NCBI RefSeq assembly: GCF_001280305.1
Contig: NZ_CP012623.1
Coordinates: 372,001 to 436,000, forward strand
Length of the DNA: 64,000 bases
DNA from: Hymenobacter sp. DG25A
GTDB lineage: Bacteria > Bacteroidota > Bacteroidia > Cytophagales > Hymenobacteraceae
Direction: 5' to 3'
Translations under genes and position numbers: made by a program
Notes under the pieces: model-generated
Told to the model about the DNA's origin: nothing
What the model saw: only the letters and a program-made list of their open reading frames with translations
Databases searched by the model: none
In this document: positions 18,610 through 26,185 of the stretch, piece by piece
Numbering within the stretch: the stretch's first letter is position 1
Layout of the letters: each line of letters starts with the position of its first letter

Positions 18610-19344
18610 TGGAGTCTGGATTTCCTGCAGCCAGAGATGGTACAGGTGCTCTTCGCGGGCCAGCCTAAACCCCTGGTGCTCATAAAACCGGCAGGAGCCT
18701 TCGTTATCGAGCTGCGTGACGGCTAACAGCTTGTTGCGGCTCCAAGCCAGGGCCCGCTGCCGGGCACCCTCCACCAGCAGGGTGCCAATACCATGGTTTT
18801 GCGAGCCGGGCGCCACGGCAATCAGGCCTATTTCTACGTGCTCCGGGCGCAGGCACAGCGTGAGCATCCCGGTTTCGGGGCTGTCATGGGAAGTGCGGAA
18901 TACCAGCACATCGTGGGCCATTTCGCCGCTGAGGGAATTGGCTATCCAGTGGGCATACAACCCCTCGTACACGCCTTTGGCAAAGTGCGGATCCAGGCGG
19001 AAGCGCGACTGCTGCCCGCTTTGCAAAGCCAGCTCCATAAGGGCCGGCGAAAGCTGCACGGTGGAGGAGACGCCCACGGGGAGCGGCTGCGGCAGGCCTT
19101 CGGGAAACGTCAGCTCATAATGCCCGCGCCGGTCTGTAACATGCAGGCGGTTGCCCTGCGCGGCCGCCAAAGACTCGGCATCGTTGGGGTCTACCATCCA
19201 GTACAGCAAGGCCCAGCCCTCGTCGTGGGCGGCCTGCAGGGTATCGCGCAGCTCCACCGTAGAGAGGTGGCTGCCCTGTAAGCGTCCTACCGGAAATCCC
19301 AGAAAGCTGGAGTCCCAGGGCAGCGGCAGGATGTGGGTAGACAT
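18607..19344 (-). CDS. GNAT family N-acetyltransferase
   Basis: About 245 residues. The C-terminal half is a GNAT domain with LIAVAPGSQNHGIGTLLVEGARQRAL, the acetyl-CoA pyrophosphate-binding Q/R-x-x-G-x-G/A loop, then VTQLDNEGSCRFYEHQGFRLAREEHLYHLW. The N-terminal half (STHILPLPWDSSFLGFPVGRL) resembles the TDP-fucosamine acetyltransferase RffC/WecD group, so an amino-sugar substrate is possible but not shown. The ATG at 19344 is chosen over the longer frame to 19446, whose extra part overlaps a terminator hairpin. Confidence 0.82.
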   Translation of the reverse strand: MSTHILPLPWDSSFLGFPVGRLQGSHLSTVELRDTLQAAHDEGWALLYWMVDPNDAESLAAAQGNRLHVTDRRGHYELTFPEGLPQPLPVGVSSTVQLSPALMELALQSGQQSRFRLDPHFAKGVYEGLYAHWIANSLSGEMAHDVLVFRTSHDSPETGMLTLCLRPEHVEIGLIAVAPGSQNHGIGTLLVEGARQRALAWSRNKLLAVTQLDNEGSCRFYEHQGFRLAREEHLYHLWLQEIQTP

Positions 19345-19387
19345 AGCAACAGGAAATAAAGAAATAGGATAAGGAAGATACATAAAA

Positions 19388-19420
19388 GCAAAACCCCTGG
19401 CAACGTGCCAGGGGTTTTGC
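19388..19420 (-). terminator. Terminator of the bacilliredoxin gene
   Basis: A 15-bp stem (19388-19402 with 19406-19420) with a 3-base loop; the minus strand ends in a T-rich stem side. It lies between the bacilliredoxin stop and the GNAT start. Confidence 0.7.
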
Positions 19421-19472
19421 TGAGGTATGCTCCCTGCGGGGAGCATAAGGGCGGCTTATTCAGCCTAAAATA

Positions 19473-19895
19473 CTAGCAGTACTCCGCGAAAGCGCCCTGC
19501 AGGTTGTCTACAATGCGCATCATGTCGTTGCCTTCAATGTGGTAGCGCTCAATCATGTGCACCAGCTCACCGTCCTTAAACAGGGCAATGCAGGGCGAGG
19601 AGGGAGGGTAGGGCAGCATATGCTCCCGGGCCTTGGCTACGGCTTCGGTTTCCATGCCGGCAAATACCGTTACCAGCTTGGCCGGCTTTTTATCGGCGCT
19701 GGCCAGGGCCATTTTCAGGGCCGGACGGGCCTTGGCGGCGGCGCAGCCGCATACCGAGTTTACGGCTACCAGCACCGTGCCCTCGGCGGGAATCAGCGCC
19801 TGATCTACCTCCTCAGGCGTCATCAGTTGTTCAAAGCCAGCTTCTACCAGGTCCTGCCGGATAGGAGCCACCATGTATTCGGGATATGTTGCCAT
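19473..19895 (-). CDS. BrxA/BrxB-type bacilliredoxin (YphP/YqiW family)
   Basis: 140 residues, usual family length. The active site is the CGC motif in VNSVCGCAAAKARPAL. These thioredoxin-fold proteins remove bacillithiol from mixed disulfides in Firmicutes and are found in Bacteroidota that make bacillithiol. A TATTTTTG box on the minus strand at 19941-19948 can serve as promoter. It has its own terminator, so it is probably monocistronic. Confidence 0.93.
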   Translation of the reverse strand: MATYPEYMVAPIRQDLVEAGFEQLMTPEEVDQALIPAEGTVLVAVNSVCGCAAAKARPALKMALASADKKPAKLVTVFAGMETEAVAKAREHMLPYPPSSPCIALFKDGELVHMIERYHIEGNDMMRIVDNLQGAFAEYC

Positions 19896-19940
19896 TTTTC
19901 TAAAAAGGCTGAAGTGAGAAATTCAAGTAATAAAACGATG

Positions 19941-19948
19941 CAAAAATA
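19941..19948 (-). promoter_or_regulatory. -7 box of the bacilliredoxin gene
   Basis: Reads TATTTTTG on the minus strand, 46 bases before the ATG at 19895. Confidence 0.45.
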
Positions 19949-19960
19949 CGGAAACTAAAA

Positions 19961-19998
19961 GCTAAGCGGCCTGCAAAAAGTTTTGCGGGCCGCTTAGC
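19961..19998. repeat. Near-perfect 18-bp palindrome upstream of two divergent genes
   Basis: GCTAAGCGGCCTGCAAAA at 19961-19978 pairs with 19981-19998 with a single G-T mismatch and a 2-base loop. It sits between bacilliredoxin (minus) and the TPR gene (plus), just behind the bacilliredoxin promoter box, so it may insulate transcription or act as an operator. Confidence 0.55.
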
Positions 19999-20166
19999 TC
20001 GCGCCATTTGCTGAGCCGGATTATTTATCACCGGTTTTCAGCTAGTAAAATGCTGATGGTTATAGATATAGTTCAATTGCAAGGAAAGGTTTTGGCAGAT
20101 GTTGGCAGTGTTGGGAAAGGAAAGTACATTTAACCCGTGCCGTTGCACCAGCGCGGCAGATGGGCT

Positions 20167-21234
20167 ATGATGACAAGATTTACTGCTTTACTGCTTGTGG
20201 CAGGTGCCGGCTGGCTGGCCGCCACGCCCGCCCGGGCCCAGGTAGATACCGTGCGCGCCAGCACCCTGCCGCCGGCCCAGCTGGCCGAAAAATACTACAA
20301 CAGCGGGGTAGCCAAGTTTGCCGATAAAAGCTACCGCTCGGCCATTCAGGAGTTCGACAAGGCCCTGGCCGCCAAGCCTGATTTCGCCAAAGCTTTCTAC
20401 AACCGGGCCACCACACGCTACGAGCTGAAAGAGTACGAGCAGGCCGTGCAGGACTACGACCAGGCCATCAAGCTGGAGCCGGCGGGCTTTACCTCCTATT
20501 TCGGGCGGGGCCAGGCCCGGCAGGCACTCAACCAGACCGATGCCGCCGAGCAGGATTATAGCAAAGCCGCCGAAGCCAAGCCCGACTACGCCCCCAGCTG
20601 GTACTACCGCGGCGACCTGCGCTTTGAAAAAGGCGACTTTAAAGCCGCCCTGGCCGATTTCTCGGCCGCCATCAAAGCCGACCCCAATTACGCCTACGCC
20701 TACCACGACCGCGCCAGCACCCAGCGCCAGCTGGGTAACTTTGCCGCCGCCGTGCAGGACTACGACCAGGCCCTGAAGCTGCAGCCCGAGCTGGTTTCGG
20801 CGCTGCTGAACCGGGCCAGCGCCAAGCGCCGCCTGGGGGATTTGAAAGGCGCCCTGGCCGATTATTCTGCCTACCTGGCCAAGCGCACTGATAATGCCGT
20901 GGCCTACAACAACCGGGGCAGCGCCCGCTACGATGCCGGCGACTACAAAGGCGCCGTGGAGGATTTCAGCCAGGCGCTTTCCCTGAACCCGGGCTACGCC
21001 TTTGCCGTCAACAACCGCGCGGCTGCTTACCTCAAGCTGGAAAATTACAAGCAGGCCGCCGAAGATGCCAGTAAGGCCATTAAGCTGAACGGGGCATACG
21101 CTGAAGCCTACCTGAACCGCGGCCACGCTCGCGAAATGCTGCGCGACGCGGATGGTGCCTGCCAGGACTGGCGCAAAGCCGCCGAGCTGGGCCTGGAAAG
21201 TGGTACGGCCTACGCTAATGCCTCCTGTGAATAA
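20167..21234 (+). CDS. Periplasmic tetratricopeptide repeat protein
   Basis: About 355 residues: signal peptide 1-24 (ends ARAQ), then eight or nine tandem TPR units, each with the pattern YNRA...Y..GDY..A..DF..A....P. Alanine, tyrosine and aspartate are enriched. TPR arrays are protein-protein scaffolds; this one should sit in the periplasm. It is followed 22 bases later by the PorE-like gene on the same strand, so the two are likely co-expressed and may act together at the envelope. ATG codons at 20167 and 20170 are both possible. Confidence 0.88.
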   Translation: MMTRFTALLLVAGAGWLAATPARAQVDTVRASTLPPAQLAEKYYNSGVAKFADKSYRSAIQEFDKALAAKPDFAKAFYNRATTRYELKEYEQAVQDYDQAIKLEPAGFTSYFGRGQARQALNQTDAAEQDYSKAAEAKPDYAPSWYYRGDLRFEKGDFKAALADFSAAIKADPNYAYAYHDRASTQRQLGNFAAAVQDYDQALKLQPELVSALLNRASAKRRLGDLKGALADYSAYLAKRTDNAVAYNNRGSARYDAGDYKGAVEDFSQALSLNPGYAFAVNNRAAAYLKLENYKQAAEDASKAIKLNGAYAEAYLNRGHAREMLRDADGACQDWRKAAELGLESGTAYANASCE

Positions 21235-21256
21235 GCGCCGCTTTGCTCTGCTCCCG

Positions 21257-23365
21257 ATGAAAACAAACTCTACGTTCGCTGCATCCGTGTTATCCCGTGG
21301 TATTTCGCGGCTTTCCAGCCCATTATGGCCGGCCGCTCTGGCTTTCTGTCTCTTAGCCTCGTCCCGCCAGGCGTTGGCGCAAAATGTGGAGTTCAGCAAA
21401 GACCGGTTTGGCGATAACAAAGACGGCCTGAAAGAAGCCCTGCGCGACATCAAAGCCGGCGACCAGTGGTACAACGCCGACCCGCCCAAGTATGAGCGGG
21501 CCCTGCCAAACTACCTCGAAGCCCAGAAATTCAACCCCAACAATGCCCAGCTGAACTTTAAAATCGGCGACTGTTATCTGAACTCCGGCTTTAAGTCCCG
21601 CAGTTTGAGCTATCTGCAGAAGGCTTTTGAGCTGGATGCCGAGGTAGACCCCCGCATGCACTACCTGCTGGGTCGCGGGCTGCACCTGAATGCCCGCTGG
21701 GCCGAGGCCATTGCCGAATATAAAAAAGCCATGCCGCCGGCCGGTGCTAAAAACGGCCTGGTGCTGCAGCAGGAGCTGCGCAAGAAAATAGCGGAGTGCG
21801 AATCGGGGCTGGCCTTAATGAAGAAGCCTTCGCGGGTGTTCATTGATAATGCGGGCCCCGGCGTGAACTCACCCTTCCCGGACTACAGCCCGGTTATCTC
21901 CGCCGATGAATCCGTCATCATGTTCACCTCGCGGCGCGACAACTCCACGGGCGCCCAGACCGAGCCGGAAACCGGCGGTTTTTACGAGGATATCTACCAG
22001 TCCTCGCGCTCTGGCAAGCAGTGGGGCCCGGCCCGCGCGCTGAATGAGCCCGTGAATACCGATGGCCACGATGCCACCGTGGGCCTGGCCCCCGATGGCC
22101 AGCGCATGCTGATTTACGTGGAAAATAACGGCGGCGACCTGAACGAGTGCGACCTGCGCGGCACCAAATGGAGTAAACCCCAAACCCTGGGTCGGCGCAT
22201 CAATACTAACGCCCACGAGTCCTCGGCCTCTTATTCTCCCGATGGCCGCTTCCTGTATTTTGTGAGCGACCAGCCCGAGGGCAGCTTGGGCAGCCGGGAT
22301 ATCTATAAGGTAGAAATTGAGGGAAAGGGCAAAGCCGTAAACCTGGGCCCCGGCATCAATACGCCATACGGCGAGGAAGGCGTGTTTATGCACCCCGATG
22401 GCAAAACCATGTACTTCAGCTCGGAAGGTCATAACTCCATGGGCGGCTACGACATCTTTAAATCGGTGTACGAAAACGGCAAGTGGAGCAAGCCCGAAAA
22501 CCTGGGCTGGCCCATTAACACTCCTGATGATGATGTGTTCTTCGTGATTTCCGCCTCGGGCCGGCACGGCTACTATTCTTCTATCCGGGAAGACGGTCAG
22601 GGCGGCAAGGATATCTATCAGATTACCTTCCTAGGCGCCGAAAAGCCCCCTATGCTCAACACCGAGGACCAGCTGCTGGCTTCGCGCGTGGCACCGGTAA
22701 AAGAAACCGTACTGGCCGCAGCCGTGCCCATTTCCACCGCGCAGGTAACCATTCTGAAAGGTGTGGTGACGGATGCCGAAACCAAGCAGCCCCTGGAAGC
22801 CTCCATTGATGTGGTCGACAACCAGAAAAACCTGGTTATTGCTTCCTTCCGCTCCAACTCCCAGTCGGGCCGCTACTTGGTTTCGCTGCCCTCCGGCATC
22901 AACTACGGCATTGTGGTGCGGCAGGATGGCTACCTGTTCCACTCCGAAAACTTTGACGTACCGGCCGGCGCGGCTTATTCCGAAGTAGTGAAGGACATTG
23001 CGCTGCAGCGTCTGGATGTAGGCGTGAAAGTGGTGCTGAACAACATCTTCTTCGATACCGATAAGTCGACGCTGCGCAAGGAAAGTGCCGGCGAGCTGGA
23101 ACGGCTGGTGGCACTGCTGAACGAAACCCCCAAGCTACGCATCGAAATATCCGGCCATACCGATAACGTAGGCAATGCCGCCTATAATCAGCAGCTCTCA
23201 CAGAACCGCGCCAAGGTGGTAGTAGACTACCTCGTGACCAAAGGCATTGATAAAGGCCGCCTGACTTTTGCGGGCTATGGCATGACGCAGCCGGTAGCGC
23301 CTAACACCACCAAGCAGGGCCGGCAGCTTAACCGCCGCACCGAGTTTAAGGTGCTGGAGAAATAA
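21257..23365 (+). CDS. porE: PorE-like OmpA-family protein (TPR, PD40 propeller, carboxypeptidase-regulatory, OmpA)
   Basis: About 702 residues. Signal peptide to about 42; TPR helices about 50-190; PD40/WD40-like beta-propeller about 205-450 with repeated SPDGRFLYFVS and HPDGKTMYFSS motifs; a carboxypeptidase-regulatory beta-sandwich about 497-580 (LKGVVTDAETKQPLEASI); OmpA peptidoglycan-binding domain about 590-702 (NNIFFDTDKSTL, then GHTDNVG and NRRTEFKV). This exact four-domain order is that of PorE, a periplasmic type IX secretion component that anchors the machine to peptidoglycan. PD40-OmpA paralogs exist in many copies per genome, so the identification is probable, not certain. The start at 21257 follows the TPR gene by 22 bases. 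Confidence 0.78.
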   Translation: MKTNSTFAASVLSRGISRLSSPLWPAALAFCLLASSRQALAQNVEFSKDRFGDNKDGLKEALRDIKAGDQWYNADPPKYERALPNYLEAQKFNPNNAQLNFKIGDCYLNSGFKSRSLSYLQKAFELDAEVDPRMHYLLGRGLHLNARWAEAIAEYKKAMPPAGAKNGLVLQQELRKKIAECESGLALMKKPSRVFIDNAGPGVNSPFPDYSPVISADESVIMFTSRRDNSTGAQTEPETGGFYEDIYQSSRSGKQWGPARALNEPVNTDGHDATVGLAPDGQRMLIYVENNGGDLNECDLRGTKWSKPQTLGRRINTNAHESSASYSPDGRFLYFVSDQPEGSLGSRDIYKVEIEGKGKAVNLGPGINTPYGEEGVFMHPDGKTMYFSSEGHNSMGGYDIFKSVYENGKWSKPENLGWPINTPDDDVFFVISASGRHGYYSSIREDGQGGKDIYQITFLGAEKPPMLNTEDQLLASRVAPVKETVLAAAVPISTAQVTILKGVVTDAETKQPLEASIDVVDNQKNLVIASFRSNSQSGRYLVSLPSGINYGIVVRQDGYLFHSENFDVPAGAAYSEVVKDIALQRLDVGVKVVLNNIFFDTDKSTLRKESAGELERLVALLNETPKLRIEISGHTDNVGNAAYNQQLSQNRAKVVVDYLVTKGIDKGRLTFAGYGMTQPVAPNTTKQGRQLNRRTEFKVLEK

Positions 23366-23392
23366 TTCCTGGTATTGAAAGTTGTATTCACG

Positions 23393-23437
23393 AAGCTCCC
23401 GGTACTTGCCTGTAAGGCGGGTGCCAGGAGCTTTTTT
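23393..23437 (+). terminator. Terminator after the PorE-like gene
   Basis: Stem AAGCTCC with GGAGCTT (23393-23399 and 23427-23433), large loop, T run. Confidence 0.5.
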
Positions 23438-23465
23438 GATGATGTATGAAAAGGGTAAAACGCAG

Positions 23466-23494
23466 AAAAGCCGTGGACATGATCCACGGCTTTT
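23466..23494. terminator. Bidirectional terminator
   Basis: A 12-bp stem (23466-23477 with 23483-23494), 5-base loop, A-rich and T-rich edges. It lies between the PorE-like gene and a possible minus-strand gene. Confidence 0.75.
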
Positions 23495-23584
23495 CTACAC
23501 ACCTATTGCAACAATTCTAGTTCTGTCCTAACGAGTAAGAGAAGAACCAATTTCTTTTTTTCAATTCACTTTCAATTTCCACTT

Positions 23585-23815
23585 TTACGGAACTACGAAG
23601 CGGGGAATGTTAGACTCGGCCACCAGTAAGCTGCCTATCAGAATGGCGGTTCCATCCCGTAAGGCATCATCCCCCTGCTCCCGTGTTATTAAGTCGCCTT
23701 CCGGAGTGAAGTAAGCTTGCTCAGCAGGAGGGACGGCTGTATGTTGTTTCAGCAGACGAAGCAACAGGCAGCGCATCACAAATTCCTGACGACGCTTGAT
23801 ATACCGGGCAGGCAT
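23585..23815 (-). CDS. Small hypothetical protein
   Basis: 76 codons. The reading YFTPEGDLITREQGDDALRDGTAILIGSLLVAESNIPRFVV looks protein-like, and a bidirectional terminator stands downstream at 23466-23494. No family is recognised. A second ATG (MRCLLLRLL) could shorten it to 63 residues. The overlapping frame on the other strand is less protein-like. If this gene is not real, the DNA from 23495 to 24088 holds no gene that I can see; codon use is not strong enough to decide. Confidence 0.45.
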   Translation of the reverse strand: MPARYIKRRQEFVMRCLLLRLLKQHTAVPPAEQAYFTPEGDLITREQGDDALRDGTAILIGSLLVAESNIPRFVVP

Positions 23816-24088
23816 AATACGGTGAGCGAAGAGATGAATCGGAGTAGCTTAGATAAGCTGTCTGATCCTTTTCGCTATACAATGATACGGCAGCCTTGTA
23901 TGGATGGAAAGGAAGCTTATCGGTCTTTTGTGACGCCGGATTTATAAAAGCATATGTGGGATTGTCATGCTTGCAGCAAGCAAAAAGCTGCTTTTATAAA
24001 GAATATGGCAGAGAATAGACCATATGCCTCTCCGATGCTGAGTAGCGCACTGAATAAATCAGCCCAAAACGTGACATTGCTTAATTGC

Positions 24089-25117
24089 CTATTTGGGAGT
24101 TGAGGCTGAAAAAACCTGCTTCTGCGTCAGAAAACGCAGGCTGATAATGGTACAAACCAGGCTGAAACCGGGGAATACAATCAGCCACCAATTGCCGGGC
24201 GCCAGTCGGGCCGAGCTGAGCAGGTGCCCCCAGCTGGCGGTTTCAGCCGGCAGCCCCACCCCCAGAAATGAAATAGTAGTCTCGGTTGTGACAATCAGGG
24301 TGAGGTATAAGGGAAAGGCTGCCCGCACTACCGGCCAGAGGCCGGGCAGCACATGCCGGCTGACAATGCGGCTATCCGGAAGCCCCAGGGCCCGGGCCGC
24401 TTCCAAGTAGGGCAGCTCCCGAATGCGCAGCGCTTCGGCCCGCACCAGGCGCATCATGCCCGGCCAGCACGTCAGGCCCAGCAGCAAAGGCATAGAAACA
24501 AACGACAAGGGTAGAATAGCCGCCACAGTAAGTACCAATATCAGCCGGGGCACGGAGCCCAGCAAAGCCGCGCTTCCCAGCACCAGGGAGTCAATGGGAA
24601 AAGCCGCCGGCTGCCGCCCCCAGCTAAAAGAACGTAACAGAAATGCCAGCACCGTGCCTATTCCCAAGGCCAGCAGCCATTGTAAGTAAGCAGCTGCATT
24701 CCCGGCGCCGAGCAAAGGAGCATACGCCAGGGTGCAAACCAGCCAGAGGGCCAGCGCCACCCAATACGCTTTTGCCCATCGTAGTCTGGAAACAGCATAA
24801 TAACCGGCCACGCTGCCTAACGCCATACCAACGGCGGTGAGCAATAGGGTAGCCGGTAAGCTCACCAGTAGAAGGGTGCGGCAGCCATATACCAATTCGG
24901 TAAGTACGTCCCGGCCCAGCGCATCGGTACCCAGCCAGTGGGCCGCGGCTACAGCGGAACCAAGTTGCGGTGGAGTGCTTAACGATAAAGCGTCGGAAGT
25001 AGCAGGCAGGTAGGGCAAGGGCAGACACGGGGCGAAAACTCCCAGCGCCCCCACCAACCCCAGCCAGCCCAGCGCCAGCGCCCGTTGCCATGGAATAACC
25101 CGCCGTTTGGTTTTCAT
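24089..25117 (-). CDS. Peptide-type ABC importer, permease (DppC-like)
   Basis: 342 residues with about six membrane helices and the binding-protein-dependent permease signature (YLEAARALGLPDSRIVSRHVLPGLWPVV, the EAA loop that contacts the ATPase). An N-terminal GTDALGRDVLTELVYG segment is typical of DppC/OppC. Its ATG overlaps the stop of the DppB-like gene by four bases, so translation is coupled. With the two genes upstream it would form an inner-membrane channel for peptides or nickel chelates. No ATPase gene lies within the window. Confidence 0.88.
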   Translation of the reverse strand: MKTKRRVIPWQRALALGWLGLVGALGVFAPCLPLPYLPATSDALSLSTPPQLGSAVAAAHWLGTDALGRDVLTELVYGCRTLLLVSLPATLLLTAVGMALGSVAGYYAVSRLRWAKAYWVALALWLVCTLAYAPLLGAGNAAAYLQWLLALGIGTVLAFLLRSFSWGRQPAAFPIDSLVLGSAALLGSVPRLILVLTVAAILPLSFVSMPLLLGLTCWPGMMRLVRAEALRIRELPYLEAARALGLPDSRIVSRHVLPGLWPVVRAAFPLYLTLIVTTETTISFLGVGLPAETASWGHLLSSARLAPGNWWLIVFPGFSLVCTIISLRFLTQKQVFSASTPK

Positions 25118-26181
25118 GCAGCCGATTTCTGTAAGCGGGGGTCTGCTAAGCGGTAGGCCGCATCGGCCAGAATATAGGCGGTTAACCGGGCCACCAGTAT
25201 CACGAGCAAGGCGCCCAGCAATACAGGATAGTCCCGCGCCGTGGCCGCATCCGAAAGCAGCTGCCCCATGCCCGGCAGCGCAAAAATTACTTCCACCACT
25301 ACCGCACCGGCTAGTACGGCCGGCAGCAAATCGGCGAGCAGCGTAAGCAGTGGTAGCAAGGCGTTGCGCAAAGCATGCCGGCGGATGATCTGCTGCGTCG
25401 ACAGGCCCTTGGCCCGGGCCGTTGTGACATAGTCCATGGCCAGTTCCCGCTGCAGGGCGGCCTCCAGCTGCACCGTAAGCCCGGGCAGGGTAACCAGTAT
25501 CAGGCTAAGCGTAGGCAGCGTGAGGTAATAGACAGTATTCATCATCTGATTCCATCCCGATAAATCGTCAGCCTCGCCCATGCCATAAGCGGGAAACCAG
25601 GTAAGCATATCCGGATTGGCGAGCAGCAGCAGTAAGAGCAGCGCCAGCAAAAACAGCGGGATGCTGTCCAGGATCAGCAGCAGATTGATAACCGCCGTTC
25701 GCCACCAGAGCCTGGCCGCCAGCCGCGTAGCCAGCAGCACGGCCAAGGCCGCGGCAGCTAGGGCCGCGGGTAAGGTGAACTGCAAGGTGCGCGGTAGGGC
25801 AGTGGCCAGTAAGTCAGTTACCGGCGTGCCGTTTCGGTATGAAGTACCCATCTGGCCCTGGGCTAACCCCCGCGCCCAGGCATGGTATTGGTTGGCTGTT
25901 CCGTGCCAGGAAAGCCGGGGCAGTAACAGGTGGGCACCAGCCGGCGGTGCATGGAGAGTGAAGTAAAACAGGGGCTGGCTGAGGCCTAACCGGTTGCGTA
26001 CCTGCTGGCGGGCGGCCTGCTGCTGCGCCACGGTTAGGACGGTAGTGCCAGGCATATTTTCCGTCAGTCCAAACTGTTCCCCATCAGCCGGGCTCATACT
26101 CCGGCTAAGTAAAAAAATGATGGAGGCAATAACCCACGCCGATAGGGTGGACGTGAGGATCTGGCGCAGCAAGGGTGGCAT
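25114..26181 (-). CDS. Peptide-type ABC importer, permease (DppB-like)
   Basis: About 355 residues. A first helix at 10-30, a long periplasmic loop, then five helices. The EAA loop reads AMDYVTTARAKGLSTQQIIRRHALRNALLPLLT, and FALPGMGQLL follows, both DppB hallmarks. The start at 26181 lies five bases after the stop of the binding-protein gene; longer frames to 26271 run inside that gene and are rejected. It pairs with the DppC-like permease downstream. Confidence 0.88.
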   Translation of the reverse strand: MPPLLRQILTSTLSAWVIASIIFLLSRSMSPADGEQFGLTENMPGTTVLTVAQQQAARQQVRNRLGLSQPLFYFTLHAPPAGAHLLLPRLSWHGTANQYHAWARGLAQGQMGTSYRNGTPVTDLLATALPRTLQFTLPAALAAAALAVLLATRLAARLWWRTAVINLLLILDSIPLFLLALLLLLLLANPDMLTWFPAYGMGEADDLSGWNQMMNTVYYLTLPTLSLILVTLPGLTVQLEAALQRELAMDYVTTARAKGLSTQQIIRRHALRNALLPLLTLLADLLPAVLAGAVVVEVIFALPGMGQLLSDAATARDYPVLLGALLVILVARLTAYILADAAYRLADPRLQKSAA

Positions 26182-26185
26182 AAGC

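Noticed and set aside
20188..21489. 433-codon minus-strand frame opposite the TPR gene
   Set aside because: Low-complexity Gly/Val-rich shadow of a GC-rich TPR array; the plus-strand reading has a signal peptide and clear repeats.
23717..23947. 76-codon plus-strand frame
   Set aside because: It overlaps the more protein-like minus-strand frame at 23585-23815 and has no recognisable domain.
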